Assembly (NCBI RefSeq): GCF_041379765.1 | Contig: NZ_CP166919.1 | Location: 744,001 to 808,000 of the forward strand | Source of the DNA: Thalassotalea sp. Sam97 | GTDB lineage: Bacteria; Pseudomonadota; Gammaproteobacteria; Enterobacterales; Alteromonadaceae | Length of the DNA stretch: 64,000 nt | Direction of reading: 5' to 3' | In this document: positions 15,616 to 24,495 of the stretch, piece after piece | Layout: every line of letters starts with the position of its first letter | Numbering within the stretch: the stretch's first letter is position 1 | Made by a program: the position numbers and the translations under genes | Notes under the pieces: generated by a model | The model's database searches: none | What the model was told of the DNA's origin: nothing | The model's input: the letters and a program-made list of their open reading frames with translations, nothing else

Positions 15616-17526
15616 ATGTTACCTCTCCTTCGAATTTTGTTAATCGAACAGAATCAAATCGTTTTACAAGAGCTTTCAACGAATCTATCCAAAACAGTGC
15701 CTAACTTTGAACGTCAGGATATTGATATCGATATTATTGAGTGTCTCGATTTACCAAAGGCACTGGAATATGTCACCGAAGATGGTGATATTCAGGCTGT
15801 AGTTTTAAGTTGGGATATTCATAATAAGAGTGGCGAACGTATTTACAGTCGCTTTATCGAACAGCTCAAGGACATTCGTATTGAGTTACCCGTTTATGTT
15901 ATCGGCGATGATACTAAAGGGCTAGAAATCGTCAACGAATCCGAAGATATTGAGTCTTTTTTCTTTAAGGATGAGGTGATTTCTGATCCTGAAGCAATTT
16001 TAGGCTACATGATCAACGACTTCGATGATAGGTCGGAAACCCCATTCTGGACGGCATATCGCCGTTATGTTGGTGAGGCTAATGACTCCTGGCATACACC
16101 CGGTCATAGCGGTGGTTCTAGTTTTAGGAATTCACCTTATATCAAAGACTTTTATCAGTTTTACGGGCGTAATGTCTTTGTCGGTGACCTTTCCGTTTCG
16201 GTAGACTCACTAGGATCATTATCGGATAGCACCAATACCATAGGCCGAGCCCAAGAATCTGCGGCCGCGACGTTTGAAGTTAAGCGTACTTATTTCGTCA
16301 CAAATGGTTCTTCAACCTCAAATAAAATCATATTACAAACACTGTTGCGTAAGGGCGATAAAGTTATCATAGACCGCAATTGCCATAAGTCGGTGCATTA
16401 TGGCATTTTGCAATCAGCCAGTTTCCCTATCTATTTGTCGAGTATTTTAAACCCCAAATATGGGATCTTTGCACCACCATCGTTGGCTGATATCAAAGTT
16501 GCGATAGAACAGAATACCGATGCCAAATTACTGGTACTCACGGGGTGTACATACGATGGACTGCTAAGTGATCTGAAGCAAGTAGTAGATTTTGCTCATC
16601 AACATGGCATTAAAGTGTTTATAGATGAAGCCTGGTTTGCTTACTCGTTATTTCATCCTAGTTTCCGCTATTATTCTGCGATTCATGCAGGGGCAGACTA
16701 TGTCACTCATTCTGCTCATAAAGTTGTATCGGCGTTTTCTCAAGCTTCATATATACACATTAACGATCCCGATTTTGATGCTGATTTCTTTAGAGAAATT
16801 TACAGTATCTATGCCAGTACATCGCCAAAGTATCAACTTATAGCGTCTCTTGATGTTTGCCAAAAGCAATTGGAGATGGAAGGCTATAAATTACTGAATG
16901 CGTTATTGAATCATGTGGAAGAATTTAAACAACACATGGCGTCACTGAAGAATATTAAAGTGCTAGGCAAGAAAGATTTTAAGAAAATGTTTGAGCATTT
17001 CAGTGATGACAATATGGGGCATGATCCGTTAAAAATACTCATCGATATTAGTGAACTGCCTTATTCGTTAAAGGATATTCACAAATATTTGCTGGACGAA
17101 ATAGGCCTAGAAATAGAAAAATATACTCATAGTACCATCTTGGTTTTATTGACCTTAGGTGGCACTCGCTCGAAAATCATCCGTTTATATAATGCCCTGA
17201 AAAAACTAGACAACGGTAAGGCCAAACTGTCGAAATCGACGCGCAGAACCCGCTTACCTGAAAGTTTGCCTGCTATAGACTTGGCGTGTATTCCAAGTGA
17301 AGCCTTCTATGGTGAAAGAGAGTCGCTACCTATTGATAAGTGTAACAACCGCATTTGTGCCGGTTTAGTCACACCGTATCCACCGGGTATTCCTCTGCTG
17401 GTGCCGGGCCAGAATATTACCCAAGAGCATATCGAGTACTTAAAAGAGCTAGCAGGACAAGGCTTGACTATTCAAGGCAGTTTTGACGGTGAAATATATG
17501 TTTTGAAAGAGAATGCTTACAAGTAA
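15616..17526 (+). CDS. Orn/Lys/Arg decarboxylase family protein (PLP-dependent)
   Basis: 636 aa. Residues 1-130 form the flavodoxin/receiver-like wing domain typical of bacterial inducible amino-acid decarboxylases. The PLP domain follows, with FWTAYRRYVGEANDSWHTPGH, FVTNGSSTSNK and the PLP-binding lysine in THSAHKVVSAFSQ (about residue 374). The C-terminal domain ends with VTPYPPGIPLLVPGQ. The family decarboxylates lysine, ornithine or arginine to polyamines or diamines. Substrate cannot be read from sequence alone. At 636 aa it is shorter than E. coli LdcI or SpeF (about 710-730). It stands alone, and no Shine-Dalgarno is obvious before the ATG. Confidence 0.88.
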   Translation: MLPLLRILLIEQNQIVLQELSTNLSKTVPNFERQDIDIDIIECLDLPKALEYVTEDGDIQAVVLSWDIHNKSGERIYSRFIEQLKDIRIELPVYVIGDDTKGLEIVNESEDIESFFFKDEVISDPEAILGYMINDFDDRSETPFWTAYRRYVGEANDSWHTPGHSGGSSFRNSPYIKDFYQFYGRNVFVGDLSVSVDSLGSLSDSTNTIGRAQESAAATFEVKRTYFVTNGSSTSNKIILQTLLRKGDKVIIDRNCHKSVHYGILQSASFPIYLSSILNPKYGIFAPPSLADIKVAIEQNTDAKLLVLTGCTYDGLLSDLKQVVDFAHQHGIKVFIDEAWFAYSLFHPSFRYYSAIHAGADYVTHSAHKVVSAFSQASYIHINDPDFDADFFREIYSIYASTSPKYQLIASLDVCQKQLEMEGYKLLNALLNHVEEFKQHMASLKNIKVLGKKDFKKMFEHFSDDNMGHDPLKILIDISELPYSLKDIHKYLLDEIGLEIEKYTHSTILVLLTLGGTRSKIIRLYNALKKLDNGKAKLSKSTRRTRLPESLPAIDLACIPSEAFYGERESLPIDKCNNRICAGLVTPYPPGIPLLVPGQNITQEHIEYLKELAGQGLTIQGSFDGEIYVLKENAYK

Positions 17527-17695
17527 AAAGCGCTATGTCATTGGGTTGTTAAATCTTTTTATACAGTAATATGCAGTGTTTTGTTGCCATCAAGCGATGA
17601 AGTTTCGGCAGTAATAAAAAGAGCGGCGTCTTGTCAGTCGGACTAAGTCAGATTATGATTCGATGAGTCAATTTAATTAGGATATTTCATTAATT

Positions 17696-18193
17696 ATGAA
17701 TCTAGAAAAAATGATCGAACGCTTTATGTATGCTTCTCGCTGGCTGTTAGCACCAATTTATTTTGGCTTGAGTATTGCCCTTGTCGCGTTAGGCATAAAG
17801 TTCTTTCAAGAGATTTTCCATATATTTCCGCAAATACTCATTATGAAGGAAATGGATCTTGTGTTGATGGTGCTATCTTTGATCGATATCGCGCTGGTAT
17901 CAGGACTAATCATTATGGTGATGTTTACCAGCTATGAAAATTTCGTTTCGCGGATCGATATCGATGAAAATACTGAAAAGTTGTCTTGGCTTGGTACGCT
18001 AGATACCAACTCGTTAAAAAGTAAAGTGGCCGCTTCCATTGTTGCCATTTCTTCGATTCATTTGTTAAAAATTTTTATGAACGCCAGTAATATTGATAAT
18101 GATAAATTGCTTTGGTACGTCATCATTCATCTGACATTTGTAATTTCGGCTTTTGCTATGGGCATGTTAGATAAAGCAACTCGTAAGCCTTAA
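17696..18193 (+). CDS. UPF0114/YqhA family inner membrane protein
   Basis: 165 aa with four hydrophobic segments (about 15-37, 55-80, 112-127 and 137-160). It has the family hallmarks [20 protein letters not shown] at the start and [22 protein letters not shown] in the second half. Members occur across proteobacteria, and their function is not established. It lies 170 bp downstream of the decarboxylase in the same direction and ends before a terminator, so it may be read with it or alone. Confidence 0.87.
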   Translation: MNLEKMIERFMYASRWLLAPIYFGLSIALVALGIKFFQEIFHIFPQILIMKEMDLVLMVLSLIDIALVSGLIIMVMFTSYENFVSRIDIDENTEKLSWLGTLDTNSLKSKVAASIVAISSIHLLKIFMNASNIDNDKLLWYVIIHLTFVISAFAMGMLDKATRKP

Positions 18194-18248
18194 GTGGTGA
18201 TCTGTTGTTGCAGACGATCCGTTCAGGTTCGATTTTCTGTATTATTTA

Positions 18249-18275
18249 AGGCCTAGCTTTTGCTAGGTCTTTTAG
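18249..18275 (+). terminator. Terminator after the UPF0114 gene
   Basis: CCTAGC-TTTT-GCTAGG hairpin followed by TCTTTT. The stem is the same as that of the split tRNA-Leu terminator. Confidence 0.75.
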
Positions 18276-18555
18276 TTTCTGCGCTAGTATGCTTTCGGTA
18301 ACTAATCGGATTGAGCTACTTCTCTTGCTCGTATTTTAAACCTATCCTCGTAGTCCTAGAAAATTATTAAGCTATGAAATTTACAGTATATTCTGAAAAT
18401 AGGATGATCACCGCAGCGCACTGCTTATAGGCTTCTAATTGTCACTTTAACAAAGAACAATTATTTATCACTGGTCCACTTTGACTCTAGATTCATTTTT
18501 GATTACATTCATTGCCGCATTTAATCCGAAATGTACTAACCTCGATTGATATATT
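18276..18555. other. 280-bp intergenic stretch before msrA
   Basis: Together with 18194-18248 this makes 362 bp without a gene. Only the terminator at 18249 is recognisable; the promoter of the MsrA gene is presumably here. Confidence 0.45.
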
Positions 18556-19077
18556 ATGAGCAAAGCAACTACCGTAAACTCTCACTCCGATGCAAACCCA
18601 GAAACTGACGTAATTTATTTTGCAGGTGGCTGTCTTTGGGGGGTGCAAGAGTTTTTAAAACACTTGCCAGGGGTGAAACAAACAGAAGCTGGTCGAGCGA
18701 ATGGTACAACGCAATCTACAGCAACGCCTTACGATGGCTATGCCGAATGCGTCAAAGTTGAGTTTTACCCTGAACAAGTGAGCATTCATTTACTGATGGA
18801 CTATTTTTTTGAAATCATAGACCCCTACAGCCTGAATAAGCAGGGCGATGATATAGGCGAGAAATATCGAACGGGCGTATATAGCCAAAACCCTTCCCAC
18901 CTTAAGCAAGTGAGTCAGTATATTGCTGAGCGTGAAGATAGTGAGCAAATTGTCGTCGAAGTTTTACCATTAGTTAATTACGTCAAAAGCGATGAGGAGC
19001 ATCAAGATAGATTGACTCGTTTTCCTCAAGATTATTGTCATATTCCTATCGACTTATTACACAAATATAAGCGTTAA
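18556..19077 (+). CDS. msrA: Peptide-methionine (S)-S-oxide reductase, divergent MsrA
   Basis: 173 aa. The motif FAGGCLWGVQEFL contains the MsrA catalytic Cys (usual form GCFWC/E), followed by VKQTEAGRANG in place of the common GYxGG. SLNKQGDDIGEKYRTGVY is the conserved substrate-side block. The C-terminal DYCHIP holds a likely resolving Cys, as in domains ending NGYCHI. MsrA reduces methionine-S-sulfoxide in proteins using thioredoxin. A second, more typical MsrA is at 56007. This copy is monocistronic and faces the EamA gene across a shared terminator. Confidence 0.86.
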   Translation: MSKATTVNSHSDANPETDVIYFAGGCLWGVQEFLKHLPGVKQTEAGRANGTTQSTATPYDGYAECVKVEFYPEQVSIHLLMDYFFEIIDPYSLNKQGDDIGEKYRTGVYSQNPSHLKQVSQYIAEREDSEQIVVEVLPLVNYVKSDEEHQDRLTRFPQDYCHIPIDLLHKYKR

Positions 19078-19116
19078 CACATACGGCGTAATATGGTGCG
19101 ATAAGATGAAAAGAAA

Positions 19117-19148
19117 AACCCTAATGTGATATAACATTAGGGTTTTTT
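19117..19148. terminator. Bidirectional terminator between msrA and the EamA gene
   Basis: Eleven-bp stem AACCCTAATGT/ACATTAGGGTT with a 6-nt loop, A-run before and T-run after, between convergent genes. Confidence 0.88.
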
Positions 19149-19193
19149 AATAAATGGAGGAGATAAAGTTGCGTTCTTAAAATCAAGCGCTAT

Positions 19194-20063
19194 CTAGCGA
19201 CCCTTTACGCGGTTACCAATCATCAGTGCTATAACAATGGCAAATGAGCCAATGGCAAGTTTAGTTAAGTCTTCAGCCGAGACAGCATCAGCTTCACCAA
19301 ACACGAATAGTGATGCAAACATGGCAAGTGGTACAACCGCATTGTTAAAGGCCGACAAGGTGCCTACGGTTGTTTGGGTGGCGCCTTTATTCCAAAAGAA
19401 GAAACCAAGCCCTGAGGCAATTAAACCAAGGTAGATAAGTACAGCCCATTGCTTGGCACTTGCCTCCATGGGTACCGGAGATTGTTTAAAGACAACTAAG
19501 GTGACAAAGGTTGTAAAGAGTAACGCGCCAATATATAACAAGCCGAAAATAGCACGGTCATTAACCTCAGGTCTAGACTCTCGCCAGTTTCGGTAATAGA
19601 CCTGACCAAAGGCAAATGACAAATTAGCGATTTGCATTAAAGCAAAGCCTAACCATATGTCTTCTGCAGCAAATTGTTCTGCCTTTATTACCGCAGCTCC
19701 GATCACAGATAGTGACGCAGCAAACAAGTACCAAGGCGTAAACTTACGTTTGCTTAAATCGTAAATAATGACCACATACAAGGGCGTTAGCACACTAAAT
19801 AGCGCCACTAAATGCGATGGCAAGTAACGAAACGCTAACATGTAACAGGTATACATAACCCCATACTGTACAGCCCCTAAAGCCATCAGTTGGACTTTTT
19901 CTTGTGTGTTGGTTTGATTAAGTTTTAAAAACGGTAAAAACACAATCGCCGCCAGCAACAGGCGTATATCAGCAACTTGCATCGGATCTATGCCTTTGAG
20001 CGTATTACCGATAAGGCCAAAGGAAAATGCCCAAATTAGCGTTGTTATTATCAAGTACAGCAT
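19194..20063 (-). CDS. EamA-family (DMT) transporter
   Basis: 289 aa of almost continuous hydrophobic helices, consistent with ten membrane spans in two EamA repeats. The first starts MLYLIITTLIWAFSFGLIGN and the second around residue 145. The family moves amino acids, nucleotide sugars or other metabolites, usually as exporters, though some take up substrates. It lies 98 bp downstream of a TonB-dependent receptor on the same strand, so the two may form an outer/inner membrane pair for one nutrient. That is inference, and no riboswitch or operator reveals the substrate. Confidence 0.85.
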   Translation of the reverse strand: MLYLIITTLIWAFSFGLIGNTLKGIDPMQVADIRLLLAAIVFLPFLKLNQTNTQEKVQLMALGAVQYGVMYTCYMLAFRYLPSHLVALFSVLTPLYVVIIYDLSKRKFTPWYLFAASLSVIGAAVIKAEQFAAEDIWLGFALMQIANLSFAFGQVYYRNWRESRPEVNDRAIFGLLYIGALLFTTFVTLVVFKQSPVPMEASAKQWAVLIYLGLIASGLGFFFWNKGATQTTVGTLSAFNNAVVPLAMFASLFVFGEADAVSAEDLTKLAIGSFAIVIALMIGNRVKGR

Positions 20064-20161
20064 TTAAGTATTTATTCTCTTAATTTTCTTTGGTTAGTTT
20101 GGCTCGAAACGAACAGCCAATCCTATCATTGTTTCAGCAACAATAGGATCAGCTTATATCA

Positions 20162-22009
20162 TTACCAGCTGTAATTAACCGTGAATGAAAATTGCTCACC
20201 TCGTCCTGGGGTACCAGGGATTTCTTCAAATGATTCATCCCATAAGTTATCTGCTGCTAATACAATATCTAGTGTATTAAAGTGAGCAGGTGAGTAGGTT
20301 AGCGTTAAATGGGTAAATAGCGCGCTATCATCGCCATTTCGTAACACATTGCCTTCTTGTTTACGCCACTCGTTATCAATTCGAATTTCTAACGTTTCGA
20401 TTGGCGACCAAACAGCACCTAAGGTAATACGGTGTGGCGGATAATTTAACGCGTAAAAGCTGGCATCAATGTTCTCTGCAAGATAATTTTCAGACTTGTC
20501 TAAGAATGTGTAACTTGCAACAAGCGTCGCGCTATCTAACGATTTAATGGCGATCAACTCAAACCCTAAGGTTTCAATATCGACTTGATTAGCTGTTCGC
20601 GCTGAAGTTGAATCAAAGCTGTATGTCCAATCGGTCAGTTCATTATCCCAACGATAAAAAATAGCCGAATCTAAGCGCCAATCGAGTTTATCTAAAGACA
20701 GGCCAAGCTCTAAATTTTGACTGCTTTCTCGTTGTAGATCGTGGTTACTTCTAAATAATCCCCCTGTTTCACTGCCACCAATCGCTGAATAGCCAGCGAC
20801 TTGAGTCGCTTCTGCGTATGAGAGGTAGAGCTTGCTGGTTGAGTTATCAGCATGGACGGTGAACAAAGACATATCACTGATCACGGAAACGTCTGAGTCA
20901 TCTCGGTTACTGTCGTCAAAAGCACCGCCTAAGCGAAATGTTAGACTTTGATTATCTGCAAGTTGTTTACTGTATTGTGGAACAATGCTCAACTTGTAGT
21001 AATCTCGAGAGGTAAAATTATTCTCAAGTGACGTTGATTCAATCGAGTCAGCCATCAATTGACCCGCATAGTTAATCGCAACCTCGCTATTTACCTGATG
21101 GCTGCCTGACCATGCCAATGATTTTACTTCTGTTTGATGAAAGGCTTGAAAAGCTTCAGGGTTTTCCCTTGAAAAAATGTAGTGATCATTGTGCTTTCGA
21201 TAATAAGCCGATAGTTCGAAACTGCTGTCTTTCGCGTACGTTTGTGTATGATTTAACATCAGCAATCGAGTTCGTAAGTCTTCGGTTTCGTTGACATTAA
21301 ACGGGGTGTACATGTTCGGCCAAGCAAAGAACTTTTCTTGATAACCGAAAAACAGGTCTGTTTGCGAATCGGCGCTAATGTGTTGAATACGACCAGATGC
21401 ACGCTCAAATTGATGATCACCGTTTTCGATTGTTCCATCACTTTCTGAACGAGAGTATTCGCCTTCGATTCCCCAGTTGTCATTGTTTGAATCACTCGGC
21501 CATCTATAAGCGTTATAAATGCGCTGGATATTAAAGCCATTATTGCCCGCGCCAACAGATAAGCCGCCACCCGTTTGGATAGGTTTCCATTGGTATGATA
21601 CCGAGCCTACTGAGCTATTTACGCCATATAAGGCATTATTTGCACCGGTTAAAATAGCTGCTGGTGTTAACATTTCAGGAGCAATAGGAATTTCGGCAAA
21701 ATAGTGTCCCGTTTGTGGGTCATATAAGGTTGTGCTGCCGACTCTGAAGCCTGTATTTTCAAATATTCCACCTCGAATACTGATGTCAGCCTGAGCCTCA
21801 GCCATGTTGCGCGATTGCAAATCAACACGTGGATCATATTCTAGATTGGATATTGGCGCGGCAAATGTGCCAACAGGAACCGTATTTGCTGTTGCTTTGC
21901 CTTCTACGGTGATATTTTCAATATCGTCTGATTTTGTCTCTGCATTAGTAGATGCCAAAGAGGCCATTGAGATTGTAGTTAATAATACAGCGTTAATAGC
22001 TCGGAGCAT
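20162..22009 (-). CDS. TonB-dependent outer membrane receptor
   Basis: 615 aa. Signal peptide to about residue 20, then a TonB-box-like segment (ENITVEG). A plug domain follows (ISIRGGIFENTGFRVGSTTLYDP, ILTGANNALYGVNSSVGSVSY), then a beta-barrel ending in the aromatic EQFSFTVNYSW typical of outer membrane porins. Receptors of this type import iron complexes, vitamins, sugars or other large solutes using TonB energy. The ligand is not evident. At 615 aa it is in the smaller class, near BtuB. The EamA transporter follows on the same strand. Confidence 0.9.
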   Translation of the reverse strand: MLRAINAVLLTTISMASLASTNAETKSDDIENITVEGKATANTVPVGTFAAPISNLEYDPRVDLQSRNMAEAQADISIRGGIFENTGFRVGSTTLYDPQTGHYFAEIPIAPEMLTPAAILTGANNALYGVNSSVGSVSYQWKPIQTGGGLSVGAGNNGFNIQRIYNAYRWPSDSNNDNWGIEGEYSRSESDGTIENGDHQFERASGRIQHISADSQTDLFFGYQEKFFAWPNMYTPFNVNETEDLRTRLLMLNHTQTYAKDSSFELSAYYRKHNDHYIFSRENPEAFQAFHQTEVKSLAWSGSHQVNSEVAINYAGQLMADSIESTSLENNFTSRDYYKLSIVPQYSKQLADNQSLTFRLGGAFDDSNRDDSDVSVISDMSLFTVHADNSTSKLYLSYAEATQVAGYSAIGGSETGGLFRSNHDLQRESSQNLELGLSLDKLDWRLDSAIFYRWDNELTDWTYSFDSTSARTANQVDIETLGFELIAIKSLDSATLVASYTFLDKSENYLAENIDASFYALNYPPHRITLGAVWSPIETLEIRIDNEWRKQEGNVLRNGDDSALFTHLTLTYSPAHFNTLDIVLAADNLWDESFEEIPGTPGRGEQFSFTVNYSW

Positions 22010-22389
22010 TGCATTTCCTTTTACACTATTTTTGATTAGGTTTTTGTTTTGTCTGCCTTATGCTCAGTGAACAACGTAGCCTTAATTACAGCGGAAACAG
22101 CAAGACAAAGTATTGGGTAAGCGTTGTTTTTTTTGCTAAAACGGGCGGATTATACGGACTTGAAACAAATGAAAATACAGCGTCCGCACAAAAGGTTAAC
22201 AAGTGGCTTGTTTTTAACCTGTGGTCGTAATGCTTATTGGTCATGTGTTGGTGAAAATCGTGAAAACGTCGCATTATCTCAAAAGGAAAGTTGGTTAGTA
22301 CCCGTGACGTTTGCTTAATTTTATTTGCTCATCTAGATTTAATACACGAATTTATTCACCTTTGCTTTGAAAAAAGCATGGAGAAAAAA
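22010..22389. other. Divergent promoter region with a structured leader
   Basis: 380 bp between the TonB receptor and the small secreted protein. On the minus strand a hairpin with arms AGGTTAA/TTAACCT (22193-22220) and a -10-like TATAAT (about 22153) lie upstream of the receptor. I looked for cobalamin and TPP riboswitch cores and did not find them. Confidence 0.4.
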
Positions 22390-22791
22390 ATGCATAAAAT
22401 CTCATTGTTATTACTCGGTTCTCTCTCGTTATTGATCTGCTCAGCCGTGTTAGCTGATGAGCCAACAAATAAAACCAAAGCTGAATTAGCGGTATTAAAT
22501 CGCATCGGCTTAGAAACCAATGTTGATCAAGGGCTAAAGAACTTTGGTTATATTTCTGGTTTGGCGCTTGGTTGTGTAGCGAAAGCACAAAAAGTCGAAT
22601 TAGAAAAAGAAGTGTTGGATATTAATGGTGATATAAATAGAACATTAGGTGCCGATAGGGCGTTTTTATTTGCAGCGGCATTTGGCTATGGAACCAACAT
22701 CCAACTTGAACAAAGTGAATGTAAAGAAGTGCTTGATAGCTATGAGAAACAAGTTGACGCATTTAAACAAGGGGCAGGAGATATGCAATGA
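22390..22791 (+). CDS. Small exported protein of unknown function
   Basis: 133 aa from ATG 22390, which has GGAG about 7 nt upstream; an in-frame ATG at 22378 would place extra Lys residues before the signal. It has a clear Sec signal peptide (ISLLLLGSLSLLICSAVLA-DEP). The mature part of about 110 residues is helical and has two cysteines that may pair (GCVAK and SECKE). Its ATGA overlap with the next gene shows a two-gene operon of envelope proteins. No family recognised. Confidence 0.7.
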   Translation: MHKISLLLLGSLSLLICSAVLADEPTNKTKAELAVLNRIGLETNVDQGLKNFGYISGLALGCVAKAQKVELEKEVLDINGDINRTLGADRAFLFAAAFGYGTNIQLEQSECKEVLDSYEKQVDAFKQGAGDMQ

Positions 22792-23156
22792 AGCACTTTA
22801 GCTATATATCAATTGCATTATTGTTCAGTACGTTGTTAATGCCAACTGTAGCTGAAGCTGGGCGATATGAAGTACGCAAGGAAATTCGAGAGGGTTACAT
22901 TGAAGTGAATCGAGAAAAGCGCGAAGCAGCAAGAGAAGTTCTGCGTTGTAAAACTCGTCGCTGTGCTGCTCGAGAAATACGTGAAGGTCATAGAGAGGTG
23001 GCTAGAGAAAAACGAGAGGCACGTCGTGAAATTCGTCGTGCGATTCGTAAAAATCGCTATGACAAATGGCAACATCGAGATGACTTAATTGGTGGCATCA
23101 TTGTTGGCGGTACCATAATCGGCGTCGTTGATGCGATTGCCAATAATGATGACTAA
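22788..23156 (+). CDS. Exported Arg/Glu-rich repeat protein with glycine-zipper end
   Basis: 122 aa. Signal peptide (SYISIALLFSTLLMPTVAEA), then about 70 residues built from repeated REIREG/REVxREKREAxRE units. These alternate Arg and Glu in i,i+4 spacing and should form a long salt-bridged single helix. The C-terminal tail IGGIIVGGTIIGVVDAIA has small-residue spacing like a membrane-inserting glycine zipper. The start overlaps the previous stop. Function is unknown; its extreme charge suggests a periplasmic spacer or a cell-wall or LPS binder. Confidence 0.7.
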   Translation: MKHFSYISIALLFSTLLMPTVAEAGRYEVRKEIREGYIEVNREKREAAREVLRCKTRRCAAREIREGHREVAREKREARREIRRAIRKNRYDKWQHRDDLIGGIIVGGTIIGVVDAIANNDD

Positions 23157-23263
23157 TTTATAACATTGATAAGCTCATGGTGCTAATCACTTATTACGGT
23201 TATGTGATAATGGAGTGACTATGCGAAAGAGCTGTTAGGTCTTGAGCAAACTCATTTATAGCA

Positions 23264-23686
23264 TTAATTGTCACCGATATAATACGACACGACATTTTGT
23301 GTATTCTCGGTGTCGTTAGTCCCCCCGATAAGGTATGTTCTACCTTTGTATATAACGGTATCTTTATAGGCGGTTGATTCTGTGTTTATGGTGAATACTT
23401 GCCAAGAATCATTCAAAGTATTATATCTAAGCACTAAAGAATTCTCAGTGATTTGTGATATGACAACATCGATAAACCTTCCATTTACCACGGCTGTATC
23501 AAATCGATCGCTTAGTTTCGAGTTGCCGGTGATTTCTTGCCAAGTATCAGTAGTTGGGTCATAAACTTCGGCTGTGTCAGCACTGTAGTTACCAGCAAAA
23601 ACGTACATCTTGTTGTCAACAACGGCAGTCGCTGCACCATAACGACCATAAGTTAGCTCTGACTTAGTTGACCACGTCTTAGTCAA
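23264..23686 (-). pseudogene. Truncated Kelch lipoprotein (C-terminal remnant)
   Basis: The 140 codons after a TTG at 23686 match the last 135 residues of the island lipoprotein at 10303-13392. Shared blocks include TWSTK, RYGA(A/S)TA, (M/L)YVF(A/S)GNY, EVYDP(T/S)TDTW, DTAV.NG and the end YY.GD. Signal peptide, Ig repeats and the first Kelch units are missing. Upstream the frame runs only about 20 codons before a stop, inside the end of the neighbouring lipoprotein gene. This looks like the remnant of a deletion, with no plausible start or export signal. Confidence 0.8.
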
Positions 23687-23708
23687 GGGGTAACTGCAAA
23701 GTTGTGGG

Positions 23709-24260
23709 CTAAGTGATGCTTTTAGGGTGGGAACTCAAAGAATTAATCGTATCTCTTAAATCATTGAGGGCATCAACAGCAAAGCCTTGGTCGTAAAAGT
23801 AAATAATCATACCTTTTTCATCAAGCAGTATGACCCTGGCATTCGTTGGGTTCTCGGTTCCCGTTAACTGCGTGATTTTGTTTGCATCATCAAAGACAGT
23901 GATGACGCCACCCCACAGTGATTTAGGTATCCCTTTACGCATACCATCGTTAATAAATGGCTCAAACATTTGCGGTAACATTCCGAAAATTGTTGGAATT
24001 TCGTAAGCAGTAACGTTGGTTTGTGTCATATCAAGGGCTATTAACCAGCGGTCAATGTCAAATTGACTTCGCTCTTTATAACCCACTAACAGCAGCTTTA
24101 GATCGCCAGCTAAATCGTTGGGAAGTTCTACGTTTTCATCGTTTAAATTTGTGCCTGAAATAAGCGGAAAGGGCTCATTGATAGGTGAACGATTTTGGAT
24201 TGGGCTGCTGCAAGCAGTTATTAAACTTAGCATGAACAGGGTTAGGAGTAATTTAAACAT
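23709..24260 (-). CDS. Lipoprotein of unknown function, thioredoxin-fold-like
   Basis: 183 aa with a lipoprotein signal ending LITACSS (Cys 17). The body has KLLLVGYKERSQFDIDRWLIALD and NARVILLDEKGMIIYFYDQGF, reminiscent of the first and last strands of a peroxiredoxin/thioredoxin fold, but there is no CxxC motif. A redox role is therefore doubtful. It is probably outer-membrane anchored. The truncated Kelch remnant begins directly after its stop, so a deletion has joined the two. Confidence 0.7.
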   Translation of the reverse strand: MFKLLLTLFMLSLITACSSPIQNRSPINEPFPLISGTNLNDENVELPNDLAGDLKLLLVGYKERSQFDIDRWLIALDMTQTNVTAYEIPTIFGMLPQMFEPFINDGMRKGIPKSLWGGVITVFDDANKITQLTGTENPTNARVILLDEKGMIIYFYDQGFAVDALNDLRDTINSLSSHPKSIT

Positions 24261-24495
24261 TCTTTTCCTTATTAAAATGTCTTATAGATAACCTCTTACG
24301 CATTGTCTTTAAGAATCGTTCACTGCTACGCGCTTTTTTACGGCAAACTAGTAGCCATTAATGTTAAGTAATAGATATTTAGTCGCCCTTTGTGGTTTAA
24401 TAACCTTTTCAAGTTAAGTGCTTTTTCAGCGCTTATAAAAATAATAATTTTATCAATCACAGCCTCATGAGCATGTGACCGTTTAGGGGAAATGT

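Noticed and set aside
22010..22320. Cobalamin or TPP riboswitch upstream of the TonB receptor
   Set aside because: The B12-box and THI-box core motifs are not found on the minus strand; only an ordinary hairpin is seen.
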